Below, one piece after another: positions 1 to 10,588 of a stretch of 64,000 nucleotides of DNA. The position numbers and the translations under genes were made by a program. Origin of the DNA: Simmondsia chinensis (taxonomy: Eukaryota > Streptophyta > Magnoliopsida > Caryophyllales > Simmondsiaceae); assembly GCA_018398585.1 (NCBI GenBank), contig JAGTTD010000010.1, positions 21,264,005 to 21,328,004 of the forward strand, written 5' to 3'. The notes beneath the pieces were generated by a model, which made no database searches, was not told the origin of the DNA, and saw nothing but the letters and a program-made list of their open reading frames with translations. The first letter of the stretch is position 1, and every line of letters begins with the position of its first letter.

Positions 1-683
1 CAATGAAGGATTACGTCTCAAAAGGCTATAAAACATACCTCGTGATCACCTTGAAAGTAAACAGCTGCTAATTCCACCTTCTTAGCCTCCGTAATGAGAT
101 AAAAGTGAAAGTATCGTTCACATCTCCTTATCCACGATTGAGGTAGCTTTCTATCAAGAGGTTCCATTTGATTCCTTAGCTGCCTGAAACCACCACTCTT
201 GTTCCTGGCAAAAGCATAACTAGTTCCAGAATTCTGTTGTTGCAGCTGATCTGTTGGACGATCAACTTGGCCAAATGTCATACTTGCTGCTTGAGGTTGC
301 ACTGGATCAGGGGGATGATTTGATTGACCAGCTACCACATGAGCTGATTGTGGTTGCACAACCTCTGGAGGTCGAACCTGCTAGCTGGCAGCCAATAATA
401 CTCTAGTACCTGAAGGTACATTCTGCCCAGTGATTTGTTGCTGCAAGCATAAGATCTTATCCTCGATCTGCTGAGAATGCTGAACCAAATGATCAACAAA
501 CTTTTTATCTTGACTTAGCTGTATCTCCTGCATTTGAGACAACATTTCCTCCATTCGAAGCCACTATTGATCAATTGGATTGACCTCAGCTCCTACTGCT
601 GCATTGGAAAATACAACCGAAGTATAAGTGACATTTGCAGTGGCATTTGCAGCCTCAGATTGAGTTGTAACACCACCAGCCAT
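1..683 (-). pseudogene. gag N-terminal part of G1 (broken, cut by window edge)
   Basis: A degenerate gag starts at an ATG on the minus strand at 683, with the N-terminal pattern MAGGVTT also seen in G10 and similar to MAEGVTT in G2. It runs through a Gln-rich region into the start of the retrotransposon gag domain, visible as SWIRRCERYFHFY and then AAVYFQGDHEV. At least two in-frame stops interrupt it, near 568 and 390, and the frame is lost at the left edge. The family role is capsid formation for the retrotransposon particle. It has no coding potential as it stands. Confidence 0.8.
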
Positions 684-750
684 TGGTACTTGCTTCTTAT
701 GCCTCGCCAGTTCCAATCAACCAAGGAATGATCAATCGGCAGCAAACACA

Positions 751-765
751 GGCTCTGATACCAAT
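751..765 (-). other. primer-binding site of G1
   Basis: The minus strand reads ATTGGTATCAGAGCC directly after the LTR 3' end. This complements the 3' end of plant initiator tRNA-Met, the usual primer for these elements, and it fixes the LTR boundary and the orientation. Confidence 0.9.
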
Positions 766-1150
766 TGTTAAGATTCAAGAACAATCTTGATCTTAACCTA
801 GTAGAAATGAGAGTAGGAGATGAGAAGAGAAGTGAAAGAGATGAGATATAGAGAGAGAGAATCAAGATATTTCTTATTTCATTTGATGAATGAATCTAAC
901 AAGATGAACAAGGTATTAATAAGCTCCCTAACCCAACTAGGATACATTGGACCAAGACTCTTAGCAACCGACTTAACTCAACCTCAGCCGCCACACTTGA
1001 CTTGCTAATTGACCATTAACCGACTCAACAACAATTCAAAAACGGCGCGAACAACCTCAGCTAAGGCCAATTGCTATAGACCACAAAATGCAACGCTATA
1101 ATGCTTATTACAATTGACATCAACAAAAGATATAAGATGGATTCATAACA
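766..1150 (-). repeat. 5' LTR of G1
   Basis: A 385 bp LTR bounded by TG and CA. On the minus strand it begins TGTTATGAATCC and ends TCTTAACA next to the primer-binding site. A GA-rich stretch (816-870) corresponds to a CT-rich region near the LTR 3' end, as in the other short-LTR elements of this window. Confidence 0.85.
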
Positions 1151-1962
1151 TCCACTTACAAGCCTGAGTCAATCAGGTTTTTGAGTCTGGCACCCTTTAC
1201 TTATACCAACTCGAATGAATTTAGGTCTGACCAGATAAAGGTGGAGCAAACCATATACAGGTCATTGAATTAGGACCAACGCATTCAAGGTTAAGCCTTG
1301 GCATCCAAAGTCCTAATCAATGGCATAAACCTAAGTTCATCTGACTTACCAAACAGTGATAGTAGTGTTAAGACCAATGCAATCAAGGTCAAGCCTTGGC
1401 CATCAAACCTTAAACAAAAGCCTAAATTCTCAATTCGTTTAAATTCGGGAACATATTAAAACAGAATGTTCATACCTTAAACTTGAAAGAATGCAGTCCC
1501 GAAGAAGCAAATACAACAAGTTGATGTATGCTAGGCTAAGCTATGCTAAGTTACACTAGTTCTAAGAAAAGAGCACAAGTGTGTAACAAAGAAAACTTGA
1601 AGAAGTTTTGTATCTTTTGTGTGTTTGTGTTAGACTACAACAACGTAGATAAACTAAATAACGGTTGCTCCTTGATTCCTGGGCATTTTCTCCTCACGTT
1701 AGGCATCTAAGATTCTTCTTACGTGTTGAGGGTCAATGAACATGTCTATGATTAAGTTTTGGAGGGAATTCCTTGAAACTCACGTCCAATTTTTAGCTAA
1801 AGCTCCCTCTAGAATCCCCATGTGCTTCTTGGATTAAGCTTAGTGCTTAAGTGTCTGAAATTACTCCCCAAGTAACTGTCTCGAGCTTAGAAACTACCTG
1901 TCTTGCAGCCTTCGTGGCAGCCCCTTGAGCTCAAGCTCTCTTTAACCTTTAACTATCTCGAG

Positions 1963-2777
1963 CAAGGTTGTTAAAATCGGGATTCTAATTAGAATCGATA
2001 AGGGCTTTTAGAATCGGAATCGTAGAATCGAATCGAGAATTGTAAGATTCTACTAAATGTATATCATAATTGTTTTTCGTATTAATATCAATTATATATT
2101 TCAAAAATTATTAATAAAACTTTTACTTACATGGGTATATATATGAAATATAATCAAGTATGATAAAATATTATCATGCAGTCCCTTAGGGACATAGCCG
2201 AGTGGTCATGATCGCCGGGTGCCAACGAGGTGACCCGGAATCGAATCCCACAAAGCTCAAAATGTGGTGTCCTCTTTGAGGAATTTAAGGGGTTTATCCC
2301 CTCCCCCTCCCCCAAGGCTTTACCATCATTAAAAATAAAATAAAATAAAATAAAATATTACCATGCAACATAAATGTGTCATTTTATGCTATAACAATCA
2401 TAACAGTTTTTAAGATAGATGTTACTAATCGAACTTTATATTAAGGTTAAAACATAAAACTAAACTTAATTTATGTTTCATGAAAGTATATAACACTTAA
2501 TTAACTTTCTTTTACTTCTAAAAAAGTAATTTCATTTATAATATACGCTTGATTTTTTTAGATTTTAACTTTTTATTGGTATACATTGGTAGAATCGATA
2601 TCGGATCGGTAGAATTGTAAAATCGTATTACGATTCTATCTGCTAGTTTCATGTAATATTAATGAATTGTAAGATTCTACAAAATTAAGATTCTACTTAG
2701 GATTCAGATCGGTTGGCAATTGTGGAATCGTAGAATCGTAAGATTCTAAGATTTAAATCGGGATTTTAATGACCATG
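1963..2777. mobile_element. non-autonomous hAT-like DNA transposon
   Basis: The ends are inverted repeats: the left end reads CAAGGTTGTTAAAATCGGGA and the reverse complement of the right end reads CATGGTCATTAAAATCCCGA. The 8 bp flanks are ATCTCGAG (1955-1962) and ATCTTGAG (2778-2785), seven of eight identical. An 8 bp duplication with CA..GG termini suggests the hAT superfamily. The interior is AT-rich, has several GAATCGTAGAATCG-type subterminal repeats near both ends, and encodes nothing. A SINE sits inside it. It is absent from the corresponding place in the T3 LTR, which supports an insertion after the two LTR copies separated. Confidence 0.8.
2181..2351 (+). mobile_element. tRNA-derived SINE
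   Basis: A 171 bp unit starts with a tRNA-like head. Box A resembles TAGCCGAGTGGT (2196-2207) and box B resembles GGAATCGAATCCC (2236-2248). It ends in a (TAAAA)n tail. It is flanked by 16 bp duplications, AAAATATTATCATGCA (2165-2180) and AAAATATTACCATGCA (2352-2367), which differ at one base. This is the signature of LINE-driven target-primed insertion. The head does not fold as a complete tRNA (no clear acceptor stem), so it is not a tRNA gene. It lies inside the hAT-like element, which makes it the youngest of this three-layer nest. Confidence 0.88.
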
Positions 2778-2962
2778 ATCTTGAGTCTCAAGAGGTTAAT
2801 ACCCTTGTTGGGGTGATGATCTTCTCAAGATACTTGGCTTGAGATGCCGTTACTATAGCACCTAAGGCTTAATTCTCCTTAGGGAAGGCCTCACATGTAA
2901 AGCATGTGGCAATCTACTTGAAACGGTGTCGTCCTATTCCCCTCAAAATTGGGGTGTAAACA

Positions 2963-2977
2963 GATGCCCCAATTTTA
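2963..2977 (-). other. polypurine tract of T1
   Basis: The minus strand reads TAAAATTGGGGCATC immediately before the LTR start TGTTTACACCC. This is the plus-strand primer for reverse transcription and shows that 1151-2962 is the 3' LTR and that the internal region lies to the right. Confidence 0.8.
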
Positions 2978-3251
2978 GCCGTTGGTAAATTCAAATTTTC
3001 AAGGGTAAAAATCCTGATTTGACCCTTAACGGCTACAGGGAGCTATATCATTGTTTTGACGTTTACTCTTCCTTCCCATGTGTCTAGAAGTCTTATAGTT
3101 GGGGCTTTAAATCTCTACTTTTCTGCCATGTGCTCTCTCTCTTTACTGCAATCAAGTGATCTTTGAAACACCTTGCTCTCCGCTGCTCTTGAATCTTAGG
3201 TTCTTGATTCAATCTTCCTTCATCCCTTTGCATCTTCTTGAAAATGATCCA

Positions 3252-5441
3252 ATGATGGCTCAAATTTATTTCGCCGTCTTTGCTCCCCTTTTCCAAGCTA
3301 ACAGCCCTATTAAGCAACTAACACGTTTGCTCCAATTTGACACTTCAACGGTCTCTGATGTGATTTAGAATCCAATTGATCTCAACACCATCGAAAAGGA
3401 TCTTTCTTGGTTACCAGAGAATGAGCCTGCATATTCTTTCACATCATATGGCCTATGACACATTTTTGTCCTTGGCCTTTTAGGCCTATTTCCAGATACT
3501 GACAAGTCTCCTTTACTTCATACAGCCTTTGTAGGTCAATCTTAGGGAGGAAAACACATCAGCAAAGAAGCAGGGCCTTTTAAAGGCTAGATTTCCTTAA
3601 CAAAGTGCTATGTCAAATGGGTTGATAGGCTGGTGTTGACCCATAGGGAAAAAAAGGAAGAACCTCTGCATCTATGAAGCCATCAGGCTTTCTACAATTG
3701 CCCTTAGGTATGATCACCTTATCATGATGGCACTGACCTGCTATTGGAACTCCTATTATAATGCTTTTGTCCTCTCTGGGGGTTTTCATGGTATTACCTT
3801 GGAGGATATAGAGGCCTTGATAGGTGTTTCACTAGGAGGAGAAGAGTTGCTTCTTGATTCTTTTATTTCTTCATAGGTTGAAGCCTTTGCCTCTAATTTC
3901 TTTGTCACCGATTTACCCGGTGGTCATAGAGGCTTATGAATTTGGACAAGGTTTTAGAGAAGAAGAAGCATGTTTTTACGTATTCTAGCTAAACAAGTTT
4001 TTCTTTGCTAACTCCTCCAACTTAGCTCTTAAGTTTCTCAAGACCGTGGCTGTTAACCTAGTCTTTAATACCAGTCCATTGGCCATAAGACCATTATTCT
4101 TGGTCCAAGTATATGGATTCCTTAGGGGCATCATAGTTAAAAACTATGCTGTCCAAATAGGTGAACCCTTTTGGCTGGCCCAACTTTAGGCTCACGCTTA
4201 CTTCCTCGAGCTCTGCCGTAAAGGCCCTTACACTTCCATAGGCAAGGGGGTTTGTTGTTTGGGGGAGCAGTATGCTCGATGTGAGGTCCTCGTACCCCTA
4301 GGATTGTCCTTTAACCAATGCCTTGAGAAATTATTGTCTCCTCGGGGTAGGAAGGGAACTCAATAGACTCCCTTCAGGGAGAAAACTTGGTCTTCTCTGG
4401 TTAAAAAAACTAGACCTTCATTATGATGTCTTTGTGGACATCAACTCACAAATATGGCAAGCAATCATGTGCCCTCAAGATCTATTCTTCCACCAATAGA
4501 CTCATCCTAGTGTAGAGACTTATAGGCCCAGGCTGTTTGCTCGAAAATTTGGCAAGGTCCAAGATTTTCCCTTTCCTAGTATAAGGACCAAAAACCTTTA
4601 GTGGGCTAAGAGGATATCCATTGAACTCCCTTAACACAGAGAGGTCCGTGAGTTGAATTAGGAAATCAAATCCTTTTATGGGTACCCCGTTGTCCGTAGG
4701 TACAGTCCATGTGCCACATCTTGTTTTGCAGCTTGGTTCTAAGCCTATTGGTACTCTTTCGGGGCCAAAGGCACCAAGTAGTACTTTAGACCTTTTGAGG
4801 GTGTAGGTCCCAACTCAAGAAAAAGCCAACCGTTCAACATTAGGCTAACTCCATAGAAGGCACCTTTAGGTAAAGAGCCACCTCTGAAGTATGCTTAAGT
4901 TCTATTTTTGGGTGGTTTTGAACAAAGACTGATCCTTGTCCTTTCTTTTTGTAGCAGCAACTACCCAGAGGACTCTTAGGAGTGCTAGAACTAAGAGTTT
5001 CACCTAGATGTTGCTAGAGGAGTCCCCACTAGGAATGTCTCCACCAGCCCTTGAGATTGCTGGCTTAAGGGAAAAAAAGTAGAATAAGGTTCTCCCAACT
5101 CTCTTTACTAGAGCCATTTAGGCAGCTAAAGAGGAAGAAGATGAAGTAGTAGCCATCTCACAGCTAGTAAGAAAAAGAAGAGCCAGGTCCCCTGAATCAA
5201 AGGTGTTGGATTTTCTTAATTGGTGTCTCATTCATCTCTATCAAAGCATCTCTTAACTTGGCCTTTTGTCAGCCACAAGAAGAGCTAGCTCCAATTATTG
5301 TGGAAATACCAGATTCTCCGCCTCAAGAAATTGCACCAGAGCTCAATCAGAGTACTAAACCATTAAGCTCGAGTGCTAAAGAAGGAGGTGACGTGGCTAT
5401 CTCTACTGTGGAGCCAATTATTAGCTATCCCTCTGAAGAGG
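3252..5441 (+). pseudogene. antisense ORF of T1: plant mobile domain (PMD-like), first part
   Basis: This region runs on the opposite strand to T1's own genes, between integrase (lost) and the 3' LTR, which is where Tat-lineage elements are known to carry extra antisense ORFs. The clearest stretch is about 3666-3876, where a frame reads HLIMMALTCYWNSYYNAF followed by FHGITLEDIEALIGVSLGGE. This matches the plant mobile domain pattern (W, then NAF, then TLED, then a Leu/Gly-rich end). An ATG at 3252 opens a frame ending in a stop at 3366-3368. Many stops and frameshifts follow. From 5100 to 5441 the sequence is Glu- and Pro-rich. Element G2 splits it at 5441. The function of such ORFs is unknown. 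A host-derived PMD gene fragment is the alternative, but the position fits the element. Confidence 0.6.
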
Positions 5442-5855
5442 TGTTAAGCTTCAAGATCACTCTTGAAGTTAACCTAGTGGAAGAAGAGATTAAGATGAGA
5501 GAAAAAGTGAATTGAGATGAGAGATTAGAGAGAAAGTTAGATGAGAGAGAGAGTCAATATCAAGAGATATTTTGTATTTGATTGAATGAGGATTACACTT
5601 GAAATAAGACTACTTATACTCAATCTAGTTACAATGAATCAAACCCACTCTAACCGACTCACTAATAGCAAGAGCCGCCACAATTGACTCAAACTAAGCT
5701 AGCCTTGACCAACAACCGATTTAACTAACGACAAAAGAACCTTGGCGCCGAAAGCCTTGACAACCTTGTGCCAAAATTACAACAAAACGCAACATTATTA
5801 CAAAACAGAAGCTAACAACCATCCCTGCAGCAAGTAAGACATTTGGTTCATAACA
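5442..5855 (-). repeat. 3' LTR of G2
   Basis: A 414 bp LTR with TG/CA ends, similar to 10192-10588. It is followed on its right by the polypurine tract (5856-5873; minus strand TTTTCAAGGAGAGGGGAT). It differs from the 5' LTR at scattered sites and by a longer segment near 5700-5730. Confidence 0.9.
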
Positions 5856-6120
5856 ATCCCCTCTCCTTGAAAACATTCTTGTCTAAAAAATGAAGGGTAG
5901 GGAATTGGCTTCTCATGAATGGCAACTCTTCCCACGAAGCATCCTTCTTGTCCAAATTAGACCATTGCACCAGAACCTCTTTGACTGATCTGCCTTCAAC
6001 ATTCTGTAGCTTAGAATGCAAGGTTGTAGTAGGGTTCAACAACAAAGCACTGTTAGAACCAACTTTCGGGGGCTGAGCTGAACTGTCTTAGCCTTTCTTC
6101 ACCCGTTTCTTCAAAAGGGA
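5848..6120 (-). pseudogene. chromodomain end of G2 pol
   Basis: Minus-strand reading frame with the motif VLVQWSNLDKKDASWEEL, typical of the C-terminal chromodomain of plant chromoviruses, which guides integration towards marked chromatin. Upstream is the basic, Pro-rich region seen as [16 protein letters not shown] remnants near 6080-6130, with a stop. The frame ends a few bases inside the 3' LTR (stop at 5848-5850), as is common in this group. Confidence 0.75.
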
Positions 6121-7142
6121 CACATGAAACACAGGGTGAATGTAAGAATCAGGGGGCAATTCCAACTTATAAGCCACTTTCCCAATCTTCTCAATGATCT
6201 TGTATGGCTAAAAAAATCTAGCACATAGCTTGACATTCTTTTTAACTACCACTGAAGCTTGTCCGTAGGGCTAAAGCTTCAAGTAAGCCATATCTCCTAT
6301 TTCATAAGCTTTGTCCACACGCTTCTTATCAGCATAATACTTCATCCTTGCTTGAGCTTAATGAAGATTATTCTTTAGAAGTTGCACCAACTGTCTTCTT
6401 TGCAACATCAATTCAACCACTTTAGGAACTGATGTCACTAGCTTTTGCAACATCAAGGGTGAACCAGGATCATAACCATAGAAAGCCTTGAATGGTGTGG
6501 TGCTAATTGAAGCATGAGCGTGTGTATTATACCAGTACTCAGCCAATGATAACCATCTTCCCCAAACTTTAGGATGACTAAATAGCATGCTCCGGAGGTA
6601 GTGTTCTATACACTGATTCACTCTTTCCATTTGGCCTTCTGTCTGTGGATGGTAGGAAGAACTCAAATCCAAAGTTGTTCCAACGAGGATGAACAATTCC
6701 CTCCAAAAATGACTGGCGAAGAGCTTGTCCCGATCAGATACTATGGATTTTGGTAATCCATGAAGCTTATCGATGTTATCTAGGAACACTCTTGCAAGCT
6801 TCTCTGCTGTCACAAGTCTAGCCAATGCAACAAAGTGATTGAACTTGGTAAAATGATCCACCACTACCCAAATAACTTCCTTGCCCTCTGATTTTGGCAA
6901 GCCTTCAATAAAATCCATGCTTATGTTTTGTCAAGCACCATTTGGAATAGGTAGAGGTTCGAGAAGTCCCTGATACCTGTGATCGCCAGCCTTGGTTTGC
7001 TGACAAGTCTCACAAGCTTGCAAAAATTCCCTCACTTCCTTCTTCATACCAGTCTAACTGAAGTATGCTTTGAGCCTCTGATAAGTACCATCAATACCTG
7101 AGTGGCCTCCCCAAGCTGAATCATGAGAAGCACTATGATTTG
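6121..7142 (-). pseudogene. integrase of G2
   Basis: The core is uninterrupted at 6358-6918. It starts MDFIEGLPKSEGKEVIWV and contains VSDRDKLF and GQMERVNQCIEHYLRS, which supply the D, D and E catalytic positions, all retained. The zinc-binding N-terminal part lies at about 6919-7142 with ACETCQQTK-type residues and is broken by stops. It would splice the cDNA copy into the host chromosome in an intact element. The C-terminal GPY-like region (6121-6357) is degraded. Confidence 0.8.
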
Positions 7143-8408
7143 TTATCTTAGATCAGTAGAGGATCCAACATACAATTTTCCCTTCAAACTGATCATTCCG
7201 TTGGCAATAGATACTTTTGCTTGAGGAGCAATGTTGCTAGATCTGTTGATGCTGAAAGAAGTTAAATATTGTTGTGCAAAGTTGTCATTCTCATAGGACT
7301 TGTACACTTCGTCAATCCAGGCTGGAAGAATCACTGAAACAGCCCCATAATAACCTTGCTCTGCATCTTCTAATCTTTGAGATAAAGCATTAGCTGCTTG
7401 GTTCTCTTTTCCCTTCTTACACTCAATAGCATAATCAAGTCCTAACATCTTCATCAAGCCTTTCTTCTGAATTCTCTTAACAATCCTCTATTCAAGCAGA
7501 TATTTCAAGCTTTGATGGTCTGTTCTGATGATAAAATGATGGCCATCCAAGTAGTGTCTCCACTTATCAACTGTTAGAAGGATTGCAAGATACTCCTTCT
7601 CATAAGTGGACAACTCTTGATGCTTAGGACTTAAAGCTTAGCTAAGGTAGGCTATTGGTCTTCCATTATGAGACAATACAGCTCCAATGCCACTCCCACA
7701 AGCATATATATTTAAGACAAATTCCTCATCAAAGAATACCAACACAAATTTCCTCAAAAACAGCTTGAAGACATCATTCATCACTGCCTGAAAAGTGGCT
7801 GGAGCATTGGTTAAGCCAAAAGGCATAACCACGAACTCATAATGCCCATGATGAGTTCTAAAGGCAGTCTTGTAAGCATCTTGCTCCATCACCCTGATTT
7901 GATGATAGCCTTGCCTCAAATCAAGCTTGGAAAATAAGCGTGCACCATGTAACTCATCTAAAAAGTCATTAATGATAGGAATTGGAAATTTATCCTTGAC
8001 TGTAAGGGAGTTAAGCTGCCTATAGTCAATGCACATTCTAGCCGAGCCATCTTTCTTCTTAACCAATATCACAAGAGAAGCAAAACGGCTGTGGCTCTGT
8101 CAAATGAAGCAAGTCTTAAGTAAGTCATCCACTTGTTTCTCAATCTTTGTCTTCTGTGAATAAGGGTACTTGTAGGGCCTTAACTTCACGGGTTTTGAGT
8201 TAGGCTTGAGAGGAATTGCGTGATCCAAGTTCCTCTTGGGAGGTAAAGTCTTTGGCTGCTTAAACAGATCCTCAAATTCATTAATCAATGCCTGCACCTT
8301 AGGATGAGATGGCTTTCCCAAATCAGTATGTGAGATTACAAATAACTGTCCAACCCACTGATAAGCACCCTTCCTGAATCCACCTTCTAAGCTCTTGCCC
8401 TTTAACAA
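7143..8408 (-). pseudogene. reverse transcriptase-RNase H of G2 with internal deletion
   Basis: RT is visible from 8408 down, with RNLDHAIPLKPNSKPVKLRP, then [40 protein letters not shown] and KFVLVFFDE. At that point, near 7720, the frame passes directly into RNase H ([20 protein letters not shown]). The related G7 has over 400 bp between these two motifs, so the RT thumb and the start of RNase H are deleted, and the second RT catalytic Asp and the first RNase H Asp are altered. The rest of RNase H (7450-7640) has a stop. The product would be catalytically dead. Confidence 0.85.
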
Positions 8409-8422
8409 CTATAAATGAACAA

Positions 8423-8902
8423 CTATAAATGAGCTTGTTCAGCCATGCCTTGTAAGGTTACAGTAGATCCTTGCCTTTCAAAAGTCATTGTCAGCTTGGC
8501 AAAATCAAAGACCACTAGACTGAAGGATCTCATCCTGTCCACACCAAGAACCATATCACAACCTCCCAATGGCAAGATTTTGAAGTCATACTCAAACTTG
8601 TTATCTTGCATAGTCCATTGGAATCCTTGGCATTTGGTTTGTGTAAGAATGGAATTCCCATCAGCCACTGTCACAGCTAATGGTTGTGTCTTAATCATAT
8701 CCTTCCCAACCTTTCTCCCCACCTTTGGATCAGTGAAGCAGTGAGTACTACCCCTATCAATCAGAATAACAATGGACTTCTTGCCAGCTTGTCCTTTGAT
8801 CTTAATGGTGTTATGAGTCACATTTCCTATCAAGGCTTTCACAGAGATCTCCACCTCATCTTCAAGAAGCTCTTCTTGAGATTCATGATCAGAACTGTCC
8901 AA
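8423..8902 (-). pseudogene. aspartic protease of G2
   Basis: A 159-codon open stretch with the retropepsin fold landmarks VILIDRGSTHCFTDPKV (active site; the usual DSG is DRG here), then GGCDMVLGVDRMRSFSLVVFDF. The family cleaves Gag-Pol into mature proteins and works as a dimer. The Ser-to-Arg change in the active-site triad is likely inactivating. The start is arbitrary, because in an intact element this is part of the polyprotein. Confidence 0.85.
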
Positions 8903-10108
8903 CTCAGCCTCTGTTTCATCTTATTTAGATTGATCATCATCATCATCTCCTCTTGCTGTCATGAGAAACTTTGGATTGCACTTGTGACAAAATTGATAAG
9001 GCTGATTGCATTGAAAACATAGTCTTTGAGCCTTCTTCTCAACAGGACGAGTAGCTTTAGATCTAACCAATCCCTTCTATTGCTGACTAGAGCTTCCACC
9101 TCTGTACCTAGGCCCATCATTTGATGCAAGAACCTTAGCTTCAAATAGTTTAGCTTTTGCATAGGCTTTGGATAATATTCGAGGCCCAATTGCCTTGAGA
9201 AGGTTCTTTATCTTTGGCTTTAAGCTACTTATGTAGCTGGATACATAGTAAGATTCAGTTGCTTGAGGATAAGCTGCAATCATAATCGCTCTAAGGTTCT
9301 CAAATCTAGTCATGTATTCATTCACAGATGTGACTTGCACTACTTTGTTGAAGTTATCAACTATGTCATTTGAGTCCTCATCTCCAGAACGTTCACAAAG
9401 TTCTTCCACGAATTCAGCCCAAGATAATGAAGGATTACTCTTTAAAAGATTGTAAAGCCATACCTCATGATCTCCATGGAGATAAACAGCCGTTAGTTCC
9501 ACCTTCTCAGCTTCTTCAATGTGATAGAAATAAAAGTATCGATCATATCTTCTGATCCATGATTGTGGTTATTTTCCATCGAAAGGCTCAATCTGAATCC
9601 TTGGCTGCCTGTAACCACTGCTTGTATTGCTGGATGAAGCATCATTACTTCTAGAGTTTTGATGTTGCAATTGATCTGATGGACTATCTTGCTGTCCCAA
9701 AGTCATAATTGCAACTAGAGCTTGTACTGGATTAGGAGGATGATCCTAATGTCCAACAGCCACACTTGCTGCTTGAGGTTGCCCTATTCCTGGAGGTCAA
9801 ACCTGTTGGCTAGCAGGTAACAAAATTCTAGCACCAAAGGTCACATTTTGCCCATTGAGCTGATCCTGCAGTCCAACAAACTTATTCTCAATGCATTGAG
9901 TTTGCTGAATCAATCGATCAGCAAACTTTTGATCTTGTTCCAGCTATAATTGCTGCATCTGAGAGAACATTTTATCCATTTGATTCTTCAATTGAGCTAC
10001 TGTAATGTACTCAGCTCCTGCTGCAGCATTAGCACCAACAATCGAAGCATAAGTGACATTAGGATCAACATTTGTAGCACCAGATCGTGTTGTTACACCT
10101 TCAGCCAT
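8903..10108 (-). pseudogene. gag of G2
   Basis: Likely start at the ATG at 10108 (MAEGVTTRSG), chosen because the same N-terminus occurs in G1 and G10. A coiled-coil-prone Gln-rich region follows. The gag capsid domain is at about 9077-9555 (MELTAVYLHGDHEVWLYNLL, NKVVQVTSVNEYMTRFENLR, YVSSYISSLKPKIKNLLKA), and the zinc knuckle at about 8937-9045 is of the CxxC(x)7HxC type (CNQPYQFCHKC). Several stops, among them those near 9575 and 9950, break it. Confidence 0.8.
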
Positions 10109-10191
10109 TGATATCTGCTTCATGCGCCTCACCAGCTTAAATCAATCAAGAAGTAATCGATCAGCAGCAACACACAGGCTCTGATGCCAAT

Positions 10192-10588
10192 TGTTGAGCT
10201 TCAAGATCAATCTTGAAGTTAACCTAGTGGAAGAAGAGATTAAGGTGAGAAAAGAAGTGAATTGAGATGAGAGATTAGACAGAAAGTTGGATGAGAGGGA
10301 GAGTCAATATCAGGAGATATTCTGTATTTGATTGAATGAGGATTACACTTGAAACAAGACTACTTACACTCAATCTAGTTAAAATGAATCAAACCCACTC
10401 TAACCGACTCACTAATTGTAAGAGCCGCCAAAATTGACTCAAACTAAGCCTCCACAATTAACTAACCACAAAAGAACCTTGGCGCCAAAAGCCTTTACAA
10501 CCTTATGCCAAGAATTACAACAAAACATTATTACAAAACAGAAGCTAACAACCATCCTAGCAGCAAGTAAGACATTTAGTTCATAACA
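10192..10588 (-). repeat. 5' LTR of G2 with adjacent primer-binding site
   Basis: A 397 bp LTR, TG/CA-bounded. The primer-binding site lies at 10177-10191, with one mismatch to the tRNA-Met complement (minus strand ATTGGCATCAGAGCC). Its partner is 5442-5855. Confidence 0.9.

Larger units (their letters stand above)
1..1150 (-). mobile_element. Ty3/Gypsy chromovirus G1, 5' end only
   Basis: This is the 5' part of a minus-strand LTR retrotransposon that runs off the left edge of the window. Reading the minus strand from 1150 downward, it has a complete 5' LTR, a tRNA-Met-type primer-binding site and the first part of gag. It is inserted in the 3' LTR of the Tat-lineage element T1, whose sequence starts at 1151. 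The target duplication cannot be checked because the other end lies outside the window; the right flank starts TCCAC. Its gag and LTR resemble those of G2, G3 and G10 in this window, so it is probably the same broad chromovirus group, but no pol is visible here to prove it. Confidence 0.85.
1151..2962 (-). repeat. 3' LTR of T1 (truncated at its distal end by G1)
   Basis: On the minus strand the LTR starts TGTTTACACCCC at 2962, directly after a polypurine tract. It matches the LTR of T3 (61899-63270) along most of its length, including the GGAGCAAACCATAT and ACCAACGCATTCAAGGT blocks. A hAT-like element occupies 1963-2777. The distal end, about 390 bp judged from T3, is missing at 1150, where G1 is inserted, and presumably continues beyond the left edge. 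Confidence 0.8.
5442..10588 (-). mobile_element. Ty3/Gypsy chromovirus G2, both LTRs, internally deleted
   Basis: Complete minus-strand element with two LTRs (5442-5855 and 10192-10588), primer-binding site, polypurine tract and 5 bp target duplications AGAGG at 5437-5441 and 10589-10593. Gene order from right to left is gag, protease, RT, RNase H, integrase, chromodomain. The chromodomain-like end and short LTRs point to the chromovirus branch, perhaps Reina or a relative. All domains carry stops. An internal deletion joins the RT catalytic region to RNase H, so the element could not supply its own RT. The two LTRs differ at a few dozen positions and by short indels, so the insertion is not recent. 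It interrupts the antisense ORF of T1. Confidence 0.9.

Noticed and set aside
2181..2260. Possible tRNA gene
   Set aside because: Box A and box B-like sequences are there, but there is no matching acceptor stem, and a (TAAAA)n tail with 16 bp flanking duplications marks it as a SINE.
1151..2962. T1 LTR as a solo LTR
   Set aside because: A polypurine tract and further parts of the same element follow in the right order to its right.
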